A DNA stretch of 64,000 nt from Actinoplanes nipponensis. Lineage in GTDB: Bacteria; Actinomycetota; Actinomycetes; Mycobacteriales; Micromonosporaceae. The position numbers were made by a program, and so were the translations under genes. Below the pieces are notes generated by a model, which saw only the letters and a list, made by a program, of their open reading frames with translations, ran no database searches and was not told where the DNA came from. The stretch covers positions 62,001 to 126,000 of the forward strand of contig NZ_BOMQ01000017.1 in NCBI RefSeq assembly GCF_016862275.1, read 5' to 3'. Position 1 is the first letter of the stretch. The number at the start of each line of letters is the position of its first letter. Positions 16,228 to 24,587 of this stretch are shown here, in pieces.

Positions 16228-19020
16228 ATGCGTGCCCCGAGCCCCGTGCTGGTCGGCCGCGGGGACCTGCTGGCCCTGGCGGACCGCCGGCTCGCGGCGG
16301 CCGCCGACGGCCACGGCGAGCTGCTCTTCCTCGCCGGCGAGGCCGGCATCGGCAAGACCCGCCTGCTGACCGAGATGGCGGCCCGGGCCGCGGCGCGCGG
16401 GTTCACGGTGGTTGGTGCGGCCGCGTTCCCCGGCGACGCCGACGTCGCCGGCGGCTTGATCACCGACGCGCTCTCCGCCTTCGGTACGGGCACCGAGGCC
16501 CTCCTCCGCGGGTCCCCTGACGGCGACAGCCACCGCCGGCTCCGGCTGCTCGTCACCGGCCTGGCCGACGCGCTCGCCGAGGCCGGGGCCGGACCGCGTC
16601 CGGTGCTGATGACGCTGGAGGACCTGCACTGGGCGGACGACCTGACCCTGCAGGTCCTGGCCCGGCTGGCGCACCGGCTGCCCGGGCTGCCGATGCTGGT
16701 CGTCGGCACGTACCGCAGCGACGAGCTGTACCCGCGGGTGCCGATGCGCGAGTGGCGGGTCCGGCTGCTCAACCAGCGGCACGCCGAGGAGGCCCGGCTG
16801 TCGCGCCTCGGCCCGGCGGACACGGCCGCGCTCGCCGCCGCGATCTCCGACACGGTGCTGCCCGCCGCGGTGACCCGTGCGGTCTTCGCCCGCAGCGACG
16901 GCATCCCGCTGCACGTCGAGGAGTTCCTGGCCACGGTCGGGGCGGCGGGTCCGCCGGACACCCTGGCCGAGGCGGTGCTGGCCCGGGCCGCCTCGTTGAG
17001 CGCGCCGGCCCGGTCGCTGGCCGGTGCGGCCTCGGTGATCGGCCGGTCCTTCGACGTGGACCTGCTCACCGCGATCACCGGAGAGCGCCCGGACGCCATC
17101 GACGCCGGGCTGCGCGAGCTGGCCGAACGATTCTTCGTCCGGCCGCACGCCGACGGTTTCACGTACGACTTCCGGCATGCCCTGATCCGCGAGGCGCTGC
17201 ACGCCGACCTGCCCCCGCTGCGCCGGCGCGACCTGCACGCCCGCACGGCCGAGGCGGCGCTCGCGGCGGGTCTGTCCGAGGCTTTCGTCAGCGACCAGTA
17301 CGAGCGGGCGCACCGCCCGGCCGAGGCGCACCGGCATGCGCTGGCCGCGGCGGCCGGGGCCGTGCGCATGTCCGCGCACCGCGAGGCCGTCGAGCTGTAC
17401 CGGCGGGCGCTGCGGACTGCTCCGGCCGGGCTCGCGGTGGAGGCGCACGCGACGTTGCTGGCCGCGCTCGGGGCGGAGCTGGCGGCGGTCGACGACAACG
17501 AGGAGGCGGCGGAGACGGTGCTGCGGGCGTACCGGATGCGCCTGGAGCTGGGGGACGCGCCCGGCGCGGCCGCTCTCGTGCCGGAGCTCGTCGCGGTCCG
17601 GCACCTGCTCGGCGCGGGCCTGGCCGAGCGGACCGGCCTGCTGCGCGACGGCCTCGACCTGATCGCGCACCGCGCCGGTGAGCGGGCCGGGGAGATCCGC
17701 GCCGGGCTGCACGCCGCCCTGGCCGCGGCCTACATGCTGGACCGGCGGCTCGAGGAGGCCACCGAGGTGGGCGTGCTGGCCGAGGCGTTCTCGGTGGCGG
17801 ACTGCGACCACCCGCTGCGCTGCCACCTCGGCGGGACGCTGGGCTCGATCCTGGTGTTCGGGGGCCGGATGCACGAGGGCTGGCAGATGCTGGAGAACGC
17901 GATCGGGCGCGCCCGCCGCGGCGGCCTGGAGGCGGAGGCGGCGCGCGGCTACCGGATGCTCGGCTCGTCCGCGTCGGTGCTGGTCGAATACGACCGGGCC
18001 CGGCGGTGGCTGGCCGAGGGCATCGGGTACGCGGACTCGGTCGAACGGTTCAACGACCGGCACTACATGGCGGCGCACCTGGCCCACGTGGACTGGGCGC
18101 GGGGCGACTGGGCGGCGGCCGAGGCCGGCGCCACCCGAGCGCTGGCCGACGGGCAGGGCATCACCACGCGGATCACGGCGCTGCACGTGCTCGGCTACGT
18201 GGCGCTGGGACGCGGCCGGTGGGACGCCGCGACGCGCAGCCTGCGGGAGGCGGCGGGGCTCGGGGAGGCGATGGGCGAGCTGCAGCGGATCTCCCCGGCG
18301 TGGTGGGGCCTGGCCTCGATGGCGCTGCTGCGCGGGGACGCGGCGGAGGCCATCCGGTGGTGCGAGCGGGGGTACGCGGCGTCGGCGCGGGTGCGGGACG
18401 CGGCGTACCTGTTCCCGTACGTGGTGACCGGGGTGCGGGCGTACCTGACCACCCAGGACCTGACCGGCGCCCGGGACTGGCTGGCGCGCAGCGGGGCGCT
18501 GCTGCGCGACCGGGAGATCCCGGGAACGCTGGGGGCGCTCGACCACGGCGCCGGCCTGATCCACCTGCACGAGGGGCAGACCGGCAAGGCGCGGGCCGGG
18601 CTGGAGCGGGCCGCCGCGTTCTGGCGGGAGCGCGGGCGCTTCTGGGAGGGTACGCAGGCAGTGTCGGACCAGGCGCGGTGTGCGCACCGGTCCCGGCGGC
18701 CCGGGGAGGCCGGCCGGCTGTCCGAGCTGGCAGCCGGGGCGGCGGAGGCGGCCGGCGCCACCGTGCTGCGGCCCGCCACGGCCCCGGCATCCACCCGGAC
18801 GACCGCTGCGGCGCCGCCGTCCGGCGGGGCGCGGGCCCGGCTCACCGCGCGGGAGGCCGAGGTCGCCGGCCTGATCCGGGAGGGCGCCACCAACCGCGAG
18901 ATAGCGGCGGCGTTGGCGATCTCCCCGAAAACGGTGTCCGCGCACGTCGAACACATCCTGACCAAGCTCGGGGCCGCCCGGCGGGCACAGATCGCCACGT
19001 GGGCCGCGACACATCGCTGA
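16228..19020 (+). CDS. LAL-type large LuxR-family regulator (AAA ATPase + TPR-like + HTH)
   Basis: 930 residues. Walker A GEAGIGKT (37-44) and a Walker B region (MTLEDLHWADDL) form the STAND-type ATPase; the middle is a helical TPR-like array; the C terminus (about 865-925) is a LuxR HTH (LTAREAEVAGLIREGATNRE, SPKTVSAHVEHILTKLG). LAL regulators activate transcription of clusters for secondary metabolism or sugar use after an ATP-dependent switch triggered by a ligand. No biosynthetic cluster is adjacent, so the target is unknown. Leaderless start at ATG 16228. Confidence 0.95.
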   Translation: MRAPSPVLVGRGDLLALADRRLAAAADGHGELLFLAGEAGIGKTRLLTEMAARAAARGFTVVGAAAFPGDADVAGGLITDALSAFGTGTEALLRGSPDGDSHRRLRLLVTGLADALAEAGAGPRPVLMTLEDLHWADDLTLQVLARLAHRLPGLPMLVVGTYRSDELYPRVPMREWRVRLLNQRHAEEARLSRLGPADTAALAAAISDTVLPAAVTRAVFARSDGIPLHVEEFLATVGAAGPPDTLAEAVLARAASLSAPARSLAGAASVIGRSFDVDLLTAITGERPDAIDAGLRELAERFFVRPHADGFTYDFRHALIREALHADLPPLRRRDLHARTAEAALAAGLSEAFVSDQYERAHRPAEAHRHALAAAAGAVRMSAHREAVELYRRALRTAPAGLAVEAHATLLAALGAELAAVDDNEEAAETVLRAYRMRLELGDAPGAAALVPELVAVRHLLGAGLAERTGLLRDGLDLIAHRAGERAGEIRAGLHAALAAAYMLDRRLEEATEVGVLAEAFSVADCDHPLRCHLGGTLGSILVFGGRMHEGWQMLENAIGRARRGGLEAEAARGYRMLGSSASVLVEYDRARRWLAEGIGYADSVERFNDRHYMAAHLAHVDWARGDWAAAEAGATRALADGQGITTRITALHVLGYVALGRGRWDAATRSLREAAGLGEAMGELQRISPAWWGLASMALLRGDAAEAIRWCERGYAASARVRDAAYLFPYVVTGVRAYLTTQDLTGARDWLARSGALLRDREIPGTLGALDHGAGLIHLHEGQTGKARAGLERAAAFWRERGRFWEGTQAVSDQARCAHRSRRPGEAGRLSELAAGAAEAAGATVLRPATAPASTRTTAAAPPSGGARARLTAREAEVAGLIREGATNREIAAALAISPKTVSAHVEHILTKLGAARRAQIATWAATHR

Positions 19021-19090
19021 AGATTCCGACCGATCGGGGTACCTCGAACGGGCTATAGCTAGTGGTCTATGCACTGGCGACAATCGGACC

Positions 19091-19978
19091 ATGACCGCGC
19101 CCGGGAACGACGCCCTCCTCATCACACTGCTGGCCGCCTTCGTGGCCTGTGTGGGATACGCCGCCGGCCGCCTGCACCAGTGGTACCGCACCGTCCTGGA
19201 CCGGGACGAGGCCTTCCGTGACGGGTACGACACGGCCACCCGGAGTGTCTTCACGTTGGCGGCGCGGCTGATCGGTCCGCGCCGGTCGGCTCGGGGGACT
19301 GCCGCGGTCACCTCGGGGGGTCGGTCCGGGCATGGTTCCTCGGCCGGCCGGGCTGCGTCTGGTGCCGGGTCACTTCCCGGCTCGGTTGCCGGCCCGGTTC
19401 CTTCGGCGATCTTGTTGCCGGCTTCGGCCGCGGTGACGCCGCCGCCCGCTGATCTTCGTCCGGCGGTGGTTCCCTCGTCTTCGCGATCCTCTTCGTCGCC
19501 CGCTGTGGCCTCGACGACCTCCTCCGTCTCGACGTCTCCTGTCCCAGCTGCCTCCTCCGCGGGTTCCGCCTCCTCCCTGGTTTCCCGTTCGTCCGTTTCG
19601 TCCGGGGTTTCGTCTGCTGGGTCGGGGTCGGCTCGCGTCGGGTCGGATTCGTCTGCGGGCGACGGTTCGACTGACGTCGGATCGGGTGCGAGTGCTGCGG
19701 GTGAGGGTTCGGTTGGGTCGGGGCGGGGTTCGATTGGGTCGGGGTCGGGGCCGGCTGGTTCGGGGCCGGGTTCGGGGCCGGGTTCGGCGACCGGCGGGGA
19801 CGCGGAGAGTGCCGGCGGCGGGCGTCATCTCGTGCCCGACGAGCTGGTGCGGGCGCCGACGTACCGCCTGACGCCGGACCGGGTCGCGCGGGCCAAGGTT
19901 CGGGAGGCGATTCCCGCCGACGACGGTTCCGAGGAGACGACCCGGTTGCGGGCGGTGCCGCGGCCTCGCTCGTCCTGA
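19091..19978 (+). CDS. Membrane-anchored protein with long Ser/Gly-rich disordered region
   Basis: 295 residues. One N-terminal membrane helix (about 8-26), then GRLHQWYRTVLDRDEAFRDG, a conserved-looking cytoplasmic helix, then about 190 residues of Ser/Gly/Ala/Pro low complexity with many GSG and SS steps, and a short ordered-looking end (LVPDELVRAPTYRLTPDRVA). No family recognised. The low-complexity coding DNA is rich in TCG, TCT and GGT on the coding strand, unlike neighbouring genes with strict G/C third positions. The ends look functional, the middle is probably a flexible linker prone to repeat slippage. Confidence 0.7.
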   Translation: MTAPGNDALLITLLAAFVACVGYAAGRLHQWYRTVLDRDEAFRDGYDTATRSVFTLAARLIGPRRSARGTAAVTSGGRSGHGSSAGRAASGAGSLPGSVAGPVPSAILLPASAAVTPPPADLRPAVVPSSSRSSSSPAVASTTSSVSTSPVPAASSAGSASSLVSRSSVSSGVSSAGSGSARVGSDSSAGDGSTDVGSGASAAGEGSVGSGRGSIGSGSGPAGSGPGSGPGSATGGDAESAGGGRHLVPDELVRAPTYRLTPDRVARAKVREAIPADDGSEETTRLRAVPRPRSS

Positions 19979-20036
19979 CGGCGGGTGATGTCGCCGGGCG
20001 GCCGGTTGAGTCGCCGGGCGGCGGATGGTGTCACAG

Positions 20037-20084
20037 GGTCAGCGGGTCAGCGGGTCAGCGGGTCAGCGGGTCAGCGGGTCGGCG
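20037..20084. repeat. Tandem 8-bp repeat, 6 copies
   Basis: Five perfect copies of GGTCAGCG followed by one with a single change (GGTCGGCG). It lies in a 243-bp gap without genes (19979-20221) that also holds looser repeats of GTCGCCGGGCGGC and GGTGATGTC/GGTGGTGTC blocks. No coding or RNA signal seen. Confidence 0.85.
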
Positions 20085-20210
20085 TCGAAGATGTCCAGCT
20101 CGCGCCCGAGTCGGCGGTGATGTCCCGGCTGGCGGGTGGTGTCGCCGGTCCGTGGTAAGTCATCGGGTGGCGGTGCGGTCGCTGTCGGCGGGGATGTCAC
20201 AGGCCGGGGT

Positions 20211-20216
20211 TAGGGT
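20211..20216 (+). promoter_or_regulatory. -10 box of MmcQ/YjbR gene
   Basis: TAGGGT, 5 nt, ATG 20222. Confidence 0.45.
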
Positions 20217-20221
20217 GCGCC

Positions 20222-20590
20222 ATGGTCACCGTCGAAGAGGTGCGCGAGGTCGCCCTGCGGCTGCCGCGGACCATCGAGCATCTGATCCACGACCGCGTGA
20301 AGTTCCGGGTCGGCAAGATCGTCTACGTGGCGTTCTCCCGGGACGAGACGATCATGGGTTTCGGCTTTCCCAAGGAGGAGCGGGCGGCCCTGGTCGCGGC
20401 CCGGCCCCTGGTGTTCCACCTGCCCAACGCGACGAACATGCGCTTCCACTGGGTGCAGGCCTGGCTCGCGGCGCTCGACCGTCGCGAGATGGAGGAGCTC
20501 GTGATCGATGCCTGGCGCATGGTGGTGCCGAAGCGGGTGGCGGCGGCCTACGTCGCGGGTCTGCCCGACGCCGAGCCGGGTGTCCGATAG
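20222..20590 (+). CDS. MmcQ/YjbR (DUF419) family protein
   Basis: 122 residues. VTVEEVREVALRLPRTIEHL at the start, the strand pair KFRVGKIVYVAFSRDETIMG and a C-terminal WRMVVPKRVAAAYV match the MmcQ/YjbR family, small double-wing proteins with a CyaY-like fold. Some members are described as DNA-binding but the physiological role is unclear. No membrane segment or signal peptide. Stand-alone gene with its own leaderless promoter, followed by a GNAT gene. Confidence 0.88.
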   Translation: MVTVEEVREVALRLPRTIEHLIHDRVKFRVGKIVYVAFSRDETIMGFGFPKEERAALVAARPLVFHLPNATNMRFHWVQAWLAALDRREMEELVIDAWRMVVPKRVAAAYVAGLPDAEPGVR

Positions 20591-20658
20591 TCGTCTCGCC
20601 CCGCGGGTGGCGCGGCTAAATCCGTTGCGCCGCTCCAGTTCCGGATCAGGATGGGCCC

Positions 20659-21219
20659 ATGGGCAGCTATCTGGAGACGGAACGGCTGGTGCTGCGCCGG
20701 TTCACCGAGCGGGACCTCGGCGAGCTGGTCGAGCTGGACAGCGATCCCGTGGTGATGCGCTACCTGACGGGCGGCCGGCCGACGCCGCTGGAGGAGATCC
20801 GGGACGTGGTGCTCCCGTTCTGGCTGGCGTACTACGAGCGCGGTGAGGAGTTGGGCTTCTGGGCCGCCGTCGAGAAGACGACCGGCCGGTTCGTGGGCTG
20901 GTTCCACTTCCGGCCGCGCCCGGACGGCCCGAGCGCCGGCGTGGAGCTGGGTTACCGCTTGCGCCGCGACGCCTGGGGCCGGGGGTACGCGACCGAGGGC
21001 AGCCGGGCGTTGCTGCGCAAGGGCTTCACCGAACTGGGCGTCGAGCGGGTCTACGCGGAGACGATGGCCGTCAACACGGGCTCGCGGCGGGTCATGGAGA
21101 AGGCCGGCCTGCGCTACATCCGTACCTTCCACCAGGACTGGCCCGAGCGGATCCCCGGCGACGAGCACGGCGACGTCGAGTACGCCCTGACCCGGGCGGA
21201 ATGGCTGGCTCAGGGCTGA
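20659..21219 (+). CDS. GNAT family N-acetyltransferase (RimJ/RimL-like)
   Basis: 186 residues. LETERLVLRRFTERDLGELV opens the fold; the acetyl-CoA pyrophosphate loop is RRDAWGRGYATEGSRALL and the closing motif is NTGSRRVMEKAGLRYIRTF. These enzymes acetylate amino groups of proteins or small molecules. CAGGAT 6 nt before ATG 20659 suggests a leaderless start. The gene overlaps the convergent AhpD-like gene by 10 bp, so it has no terminator of its own. Confidence 0.92.
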   Translation: MGSYLETERLVLRRFTERDLGELVELDSDPVVMRYLTGGRPTPLEEIRDVVLPFWLAYYERGEELGFWAAVEKTTGRFVGWFHFRPRPDGPSAGVELGYRLRRDAWGRGYATEGSRALLRKGFTELGVERVYAETMAVNTGSRRVMEKAGLRYIRTFHQDWPERIPGDEHGDVEYALTRAEWLAQG

Positions 21220-21725
21220 CGCAGGTAGCCGCCCTCGGCGATGGTCCGGGCGTGCTGGGCGTACATCTCGGGCTCGGGCGGGGTGAGGGTGGCGAGTCCG
21301 TCGACGTACCGGTTGAACATCGAGAACGCCGCCGCGATGAGAACCGTGTCGTGGATCGCCTTGTCGTCGGCGCCGTGGGTGCGGGCCAGGTCGATGTCCG
21401 CGCCGCTGACGCTGCGGCCGTCCACCCGTACCTTCTCGGCGATCGACAGCAGCGCCTGCATCTTGGGATCGGTCCGCGCGTGCTCGGCGGGCTTGCCCTC
21501 CTGATGCAGCAGGTGGTCGGCGACCGCGCCGTGAACGCCGCTGCAGTAGCCGCACTCGTTGCGGCTCGACACGGTGGCCGCGATGGTCTCCCGCTCGCCG
21601 GGGGTCAGGGACGACGGTCCGCGCAGCAACGCGTCCGCCAGGCCGTTGAGGGGGCCGGCCGTGTGCGGGTACTGGACCAGGAGCCCGACGATGCCGGGCA
21701 GGTCGGGCAGGTTGATGTGCGGCAC
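21210..21725 (-). CDS. Carboxymuconolactone decarboxylase / AhpD-like protein
   Basis: 171 residues. The redox motif C58-G-Y-C61 with His65 (ECGYCSGVHGAV) inside the all-helical CMD fold identifies an AhpD-like peroxidase-type protein that can reduce hydroperoxides through its CXXC pair, with the reductant unknown. GTG 21725 is chosen because CACGAT lies 6 nt upstream; a much longer reading would add unrelated sequence. It lies 155 bp downstream of the epoxide hydrolase in the same direction and overlaps the end of the convergent GNAT gene. Confidence 0.88.
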   Translation of the reverse strand: MPHINLPDLPGIVGLLVQYPHTAGPLNGLADALLRGPSSLTPGERETIAATVSSRNECGYCSGVHGAVADHLLHQEGKPAEHARTDPKMQALLSIAEKVRVDGRSVSGADIDLARTHGADDKAIHDTVLIAAAFSMFNRYVDGLATLTPPEPEMYAQHARTIAEGGYLRQP

Positions 21726-21880
21726 GCGCTCATCGTGCTGTGCGGCGGCGGCCATGTCCAGCACACGCCCGGTTCGAGCCGGCAGCGCGGTCCGGGTCGG
21801 ACCGATCGTCGACGCCTGGCCGGTCTTCGAGCGCCGCCCGGCCACGCCCCGCACAGCAGCCCCGGATCGCCACCCGTCCC

Positions 21881-23035
21881 TCAACCCCGGAGCGCCCGCA
21901 ACCCCGCCCGCAGCTCAGCAACGAACAAATCCGGCTGCTCGAATGCCGCGAAGTGCCCGCCACGGGCCGGCTCGCCCCAGTACCGGATGTCGGTGAATCG
22001 CCGCTGCGCCCACCGCCGCGACGGTCTCGGGTTCTCCCGCGGGAAGATCGAACAGGCCGTCGGGGCCGCCACCACGTCCGTCGTGCCGGTGCGGAACCGG
22101 GCCTGGACCGCCCGGAAGCTCTCCCAGTAGAGCCGGGCGGCCGAGGCGCCCGTGCCCGGCAGCCAGTAGAGCATCAGGTTGTCGAGCAGTTCGTCACGGG
22201 TCAGCACGGTGGACAGGTCGCCGCCGCAGTCCGTCCAGGCCTGGAACTTCTCGATGATCCAGGCGGCCAGCGCGGCGGGCGAGTCGACCAGCGCGTAACC
22301 GATGGTCTGTGGCCTCGTCGACTGCTCCAGCGAGTAGCCGTCCCCGCTCTCGCCCGAGGCGGCGAGATCGTCCAGTGCGGCCTGCTCGGCCGGGGTGAGC
22401 GCGCCGAACGTGGCCGGGTCCGGCGCCACCAGGGGCGGCATCAGATGGATGCCGATGACCCGGTCGGGGTGCCGCTGAGCGATGCTCGTGCTGATGCTGG
22501 TGCCCCAGTCGTGACCGGCCGCCACGAAGCGCGGGTACCCCAGTCGGGCCATCAGCTGCACCCATGACGCGGCTGTCCGCTCGACCGTCCAGCCGTGCTC
22601 GGCGGGGCGGTCGCTGAAGCCGTACCCGGGCAGCGAGGGACACACGACGTGGAAGGCATCGGACGGCTCGCCGCCGTTCGTGACCGGGTCGGTGAGCGGC
22701 CCGATCACCTTGGCGAACTCCACGATGGAGCCGGGCCAGCCGTGGGTGAGCACCAGCGGCGTCGCCTCGGGATGCGGTGACCGGGCGTGCACGAAGTGGA
22801 TGCCGAGACCGTCGATGTCGGTCCGGAACTGCGGCATCCGGTTGAGCCGCGCCTCGGCGGCCCGCCAGTCGTACCCGTCCGTCCAGTATTCGCACAGCTC
22901 CTGCAGCTCCCGCAGCGGCACCCCCTGCGTCCAGCCGCCGACGGTGGCCGGCTCGGGCCAGCGCGTCCGCCTCAGCCGTTCGCGCAGATCGTCCAGCATG
23001 TCGTCGGCCACCCGGATCTGGAACGGCGTGATCAT
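21881..23035 (-). CDS. Epoxide hydrolase (alpha/beta hydrolase, EHN domain)
   Basis: 384 residues. An N-terminal epoxide-hydrolase domain (FQIRVADDMLDDLRERLRRT; WRAAEARLNRMPQFRTDIDG) precedes the alpha/beta hydrolase core with HGWPGS (98-103, oxyanion), nucleophile Asp176 in AAGHDWGTS and catalytic His in ARGGHFAAFE. Two ring-activating Tyr are expected in the cap. It opens epoxides to diols. ATG 23035 overlaps the stop of the luciferase-like gene by 4 bp (ATGA), so both are coupled and may act in one oxidation-detoxification route. Confidence 0.93.
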   Translation of the reverse strand: MITPFQIRVADDMLDDLRERLRRTRWPEPATVGGWTQGVPLRELQELCEYWTDGYDWRAAEARLNRMPQFRTDIDGLGIHFVHARSPHPEATPLVLTHGWPGSIVEFAKVIGPLTDPVTNGGEPSDAFHVVCPSLPGYGFSDRPAEHGWTVERTAASWVQLMARLGYPRFVAAGHDWGTSISTSIAQRHPDRVIGIHLMPPLVAPDPATFGALTPAEQAALDDLAASGESGDGYSLEQSTRPQTIGYALVDSPAALAAWIIEKFQAWTDCGGDLSTVLTRDELLDNLMLYWLPGTGASAARLYWESFRAVQARFRTGTTDVVAAPTACSIFPRENPRPSRRWAQRRFTDIRYWGEPARGGHFAAFEQPDLFVAELRAGLRALRG

Positions 23036-23844
23036 GCCGGCCGCCGTGGTGGTCCGGCCGCTATCCGGGCCCGGATCTCCCGCATCCGCTCCTCGCTGTG
23101 GTGCGGCAGTTCCCAGCGGGTCTCCAGCCACCAGGTGCACCCCGCGTCGGCCCACGGGGCGACCGTCGCCCAGCCGGCTGCGGCGTCGTCGGCGGGTGTC
23201 TCGCCCTCGGCCAGGATGTCGAGCTCGGGCGGGGCGCCGCGGTCGCTCAGCCACGCCCGCAGCGCGCGGAGCTCGTCCGGGCCGCTCCGGTGGCCGGGGA
23301 TCACCCCGTCGCACCGCAGCGCCCGGCGCAGGGATTTCGGCCGCGGCCACACCGCCACCACCCAGACGGGCACCCTGTCCTGCACCGGGCGGCCCACCCG
23401 GGCCAGGTCGTCGCGGGCCACCTCGTAGTCGTAGTGCGGGCCGTGGTAGCTCGTGGCGCCCGCCCACAGGGCCCGCATCAGGTCGATGCCGTCGTCCATC
23501 ATGGCCGCGCGTTCCCGCAGGTCGGTGACCTCTCCGGTGACCGGCAGGTCGGGCGTCAGCGCGCCCACCCCGATGCCGAGCACGGCCCGGCCGCCGGAGA
23601 GCTGGTCGACCGTGGCGACCTGGCTGGCCACCTTCCACGGCCGCCGCCAGGGCAGCGGGGTCAGCATCGTGCCGAGCCGCACCCGGGTCGTGGCGGGGGC
23701 CATCGCGGCGAGCAGGCTCCAGGCGTCGACGCCGGCCGCGGCCTCCCAGACGAAGACCCCGTCCCAGCCCGCCTGCTCGGCGAGGACGGCCTGGTCGAGC
23801 TGCTGCGGGGCGGTGCCACCGGGCAGGATCACGCCGTACCGCAT
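23032..23844 (-). CDS. LLM-class (luciferase-like) F420/FMN-dependent oxidoreductase
   Basis: 270 residues. MRYGVILPGG, GWDGVFVWEA, TRVRLGTMLTPLPWRRPWKV and GRAVLGIGVG are typical of the TIM-barrel luciferase-like family; actinobacterial members often use F420. ATG 23844 overlaps the stop of a 24-codon upstream ORF by one base (TGATG). The gene is coupled to the epoxide hydrolase downstream. The substrate is not predictable from sequence. Confidence 0.9.
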   Translation of the reverse strand: MRYGVILPGGTAPQQLDQAVLAEQAGWDGVFVWEAAAGVDAWSLLAAMAPATTRVRLGTMLTPLPWRRPWKVASQVATVDQLSGGRAVLGIGVGALTPDLPVTGEVTDLRERAAMMDDGIDLMRALWAGATSYHGPHYDYEVARDDLARVGRPVQDRVPVWVVAVWPRPKSLRRALRCDGVIPGHRSGPDELRALRAWLSDRGAPPELDILAEGETPADDAAAGWATVAPWADAGCTWWLETRWELPHHSEERMREIRARIAAGPPRRPA

Positions 23845-23918
23845 CAGCGGGGACCCGGTGGCGCCGACCGGGCCGCGGCGGGTCTGACACCGCCGTTCCT
23901 CGCACTGCGCTGATTCAT
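23844..23918 (-). CDS. Possible 24-residue leader peptide
   Basis: A short ORF (MNQRSARNGGVRPAAARSAP and four more residues) starts at ATG 23918, 8 nt after a TAGCGT box (23927-23932), and ends with TGA overlapping the ATG of the luciferase-like gene (TGATG). It is Arg-rich without a regulatory codon run. It could couple translation of the operon, or be a chance ORF in an untranslated leader. Confidence 0.3.
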   Translation of the reverse strand: MNQRSARNGGVRPAAARSAPPGPR

Positions 23919-23929
23919 GGTCCTGGACG

Positions 23930-24535
23930 CTAGCCCCGCGGTACGACACTTTCCGCGGGATCCCGCCCGAGCAGGGCGAGGATGCGGTGCAGCGGATCGT
24001 CGCCGGGGTCGGGGACGGGCGGCGCGAAGGCCGCTCCCGGCGCCAGCCGGGCCTCGCCCGTGGGCACCGCCTCCGCGACGGGCAGGGCGGCGGCCAGCAC
24101 GTCCGGGGGCAGGGTGTAGGCGAGGCCGAGCGTGCGGGCCACGTCCCAGCCGTGCACCACGTAGTCGACGAGGTGGAAGCCGAGCGCCAGCCGGGCGGGC
24201 AGGGGCCGCGGCGTGATCTCGGGCAGCAGCAGGTCGCGGTCGAGGACACCGGGTTCGGCGAAGGCGGCGATGACGGATTCGGCGGCCTGCGCGTACTCCC
24301 GCACCGGGTCGTCGGCCAGCGGCCGGGGCGGCCAGACGTCCGGGTCGCCGCCGCGGCCGGCGGCCGCCGCCGCGAAACCCCGGTGCTGGGCGGTCATGTG
24401 GGCGAGGAGCCGGCCGAGGTCCCAGTCCGTGCAGGGTGTCGGCCGGGACAGGTCGGGTGGGCGGATCCGCGCGACGACGGGCACGGTGGCCCGGACGGCC
24501 CGGGCGTGGGCGGAACGGAGGTCGATAGTATGCAT
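23930..24535 (-). CDS. TIGR03086-family (mycothiol maleylpyruvate isomerase-like, DinB fold) protein
   Basis: 201 residues. An N-terminal DinB-type four-helix part with PTPCTDWDLGRLLAHM and GFHLVDYVVHGWDVARTLG supplies the conserved metal-binding His positions of the TIGR03086/MDMPI group. Members are thought to act in thiol-linked metabolism of actinobacteria, but most are uncharacterised. ATG 24535 is set by a good leaderless promoter (TTGACA, 17 bp, GATCGT, 6 nt). It is divergent from a MarR gene with which it shares an operator-like region. Confidence 0.85.
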   Translation of the reverse strand: MHTIDLRSAHARAVRATVPVVARIRPPDLSRPTPCTDWDLGRLLAHMTAQHRGFAAAAAGRGGDPDVWPPRPLADDPVREYAQAAESVIAAFAEPGVLDRDLLLPEITPRPLPARLALGFHLVDYVVHGWDVARTLGLAYTLPPDVLAAALPVAEAVPTGEARLAPGAAFAPPVPDPGDDPLHRILALLGRDPAESVVPRG

Positions 24536-24541
24536 GTGCTT

Positions 24542-24570
24542 ACGATCTGCGCGCGTACACGATATGTCAA
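24542..24570 (-). promoter_or_regulatory. Promoter of the TIGR03086 gene
   Basis: TTGACA (24565-24570), 17-bp spacer, GATCGT (24542-24547), 6 nt, ATG 24535. Confidence 0.65.
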
Positions 24571-24576
24571 GGTGTA
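24556..24576. promoter_or_regulatory. Candidate MarR operator
   Basis: TACAC and GTGTA, 11 bp apart, flank the -35 of the TIGR03086 promoter and reach the -10-like TATGTT before the MarR start. The position suits a repressor acting on both genes. Confidence 0.35.
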
Positions 24577-24587
24577 TGTTTCCCGCC

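Noticed and set aside
20037..20084. Possible CRISPR-like array
   Set aside because: Units are 8 bp and contiguous without spacers, and there are no cas genes; it is a simple tandem repeat.
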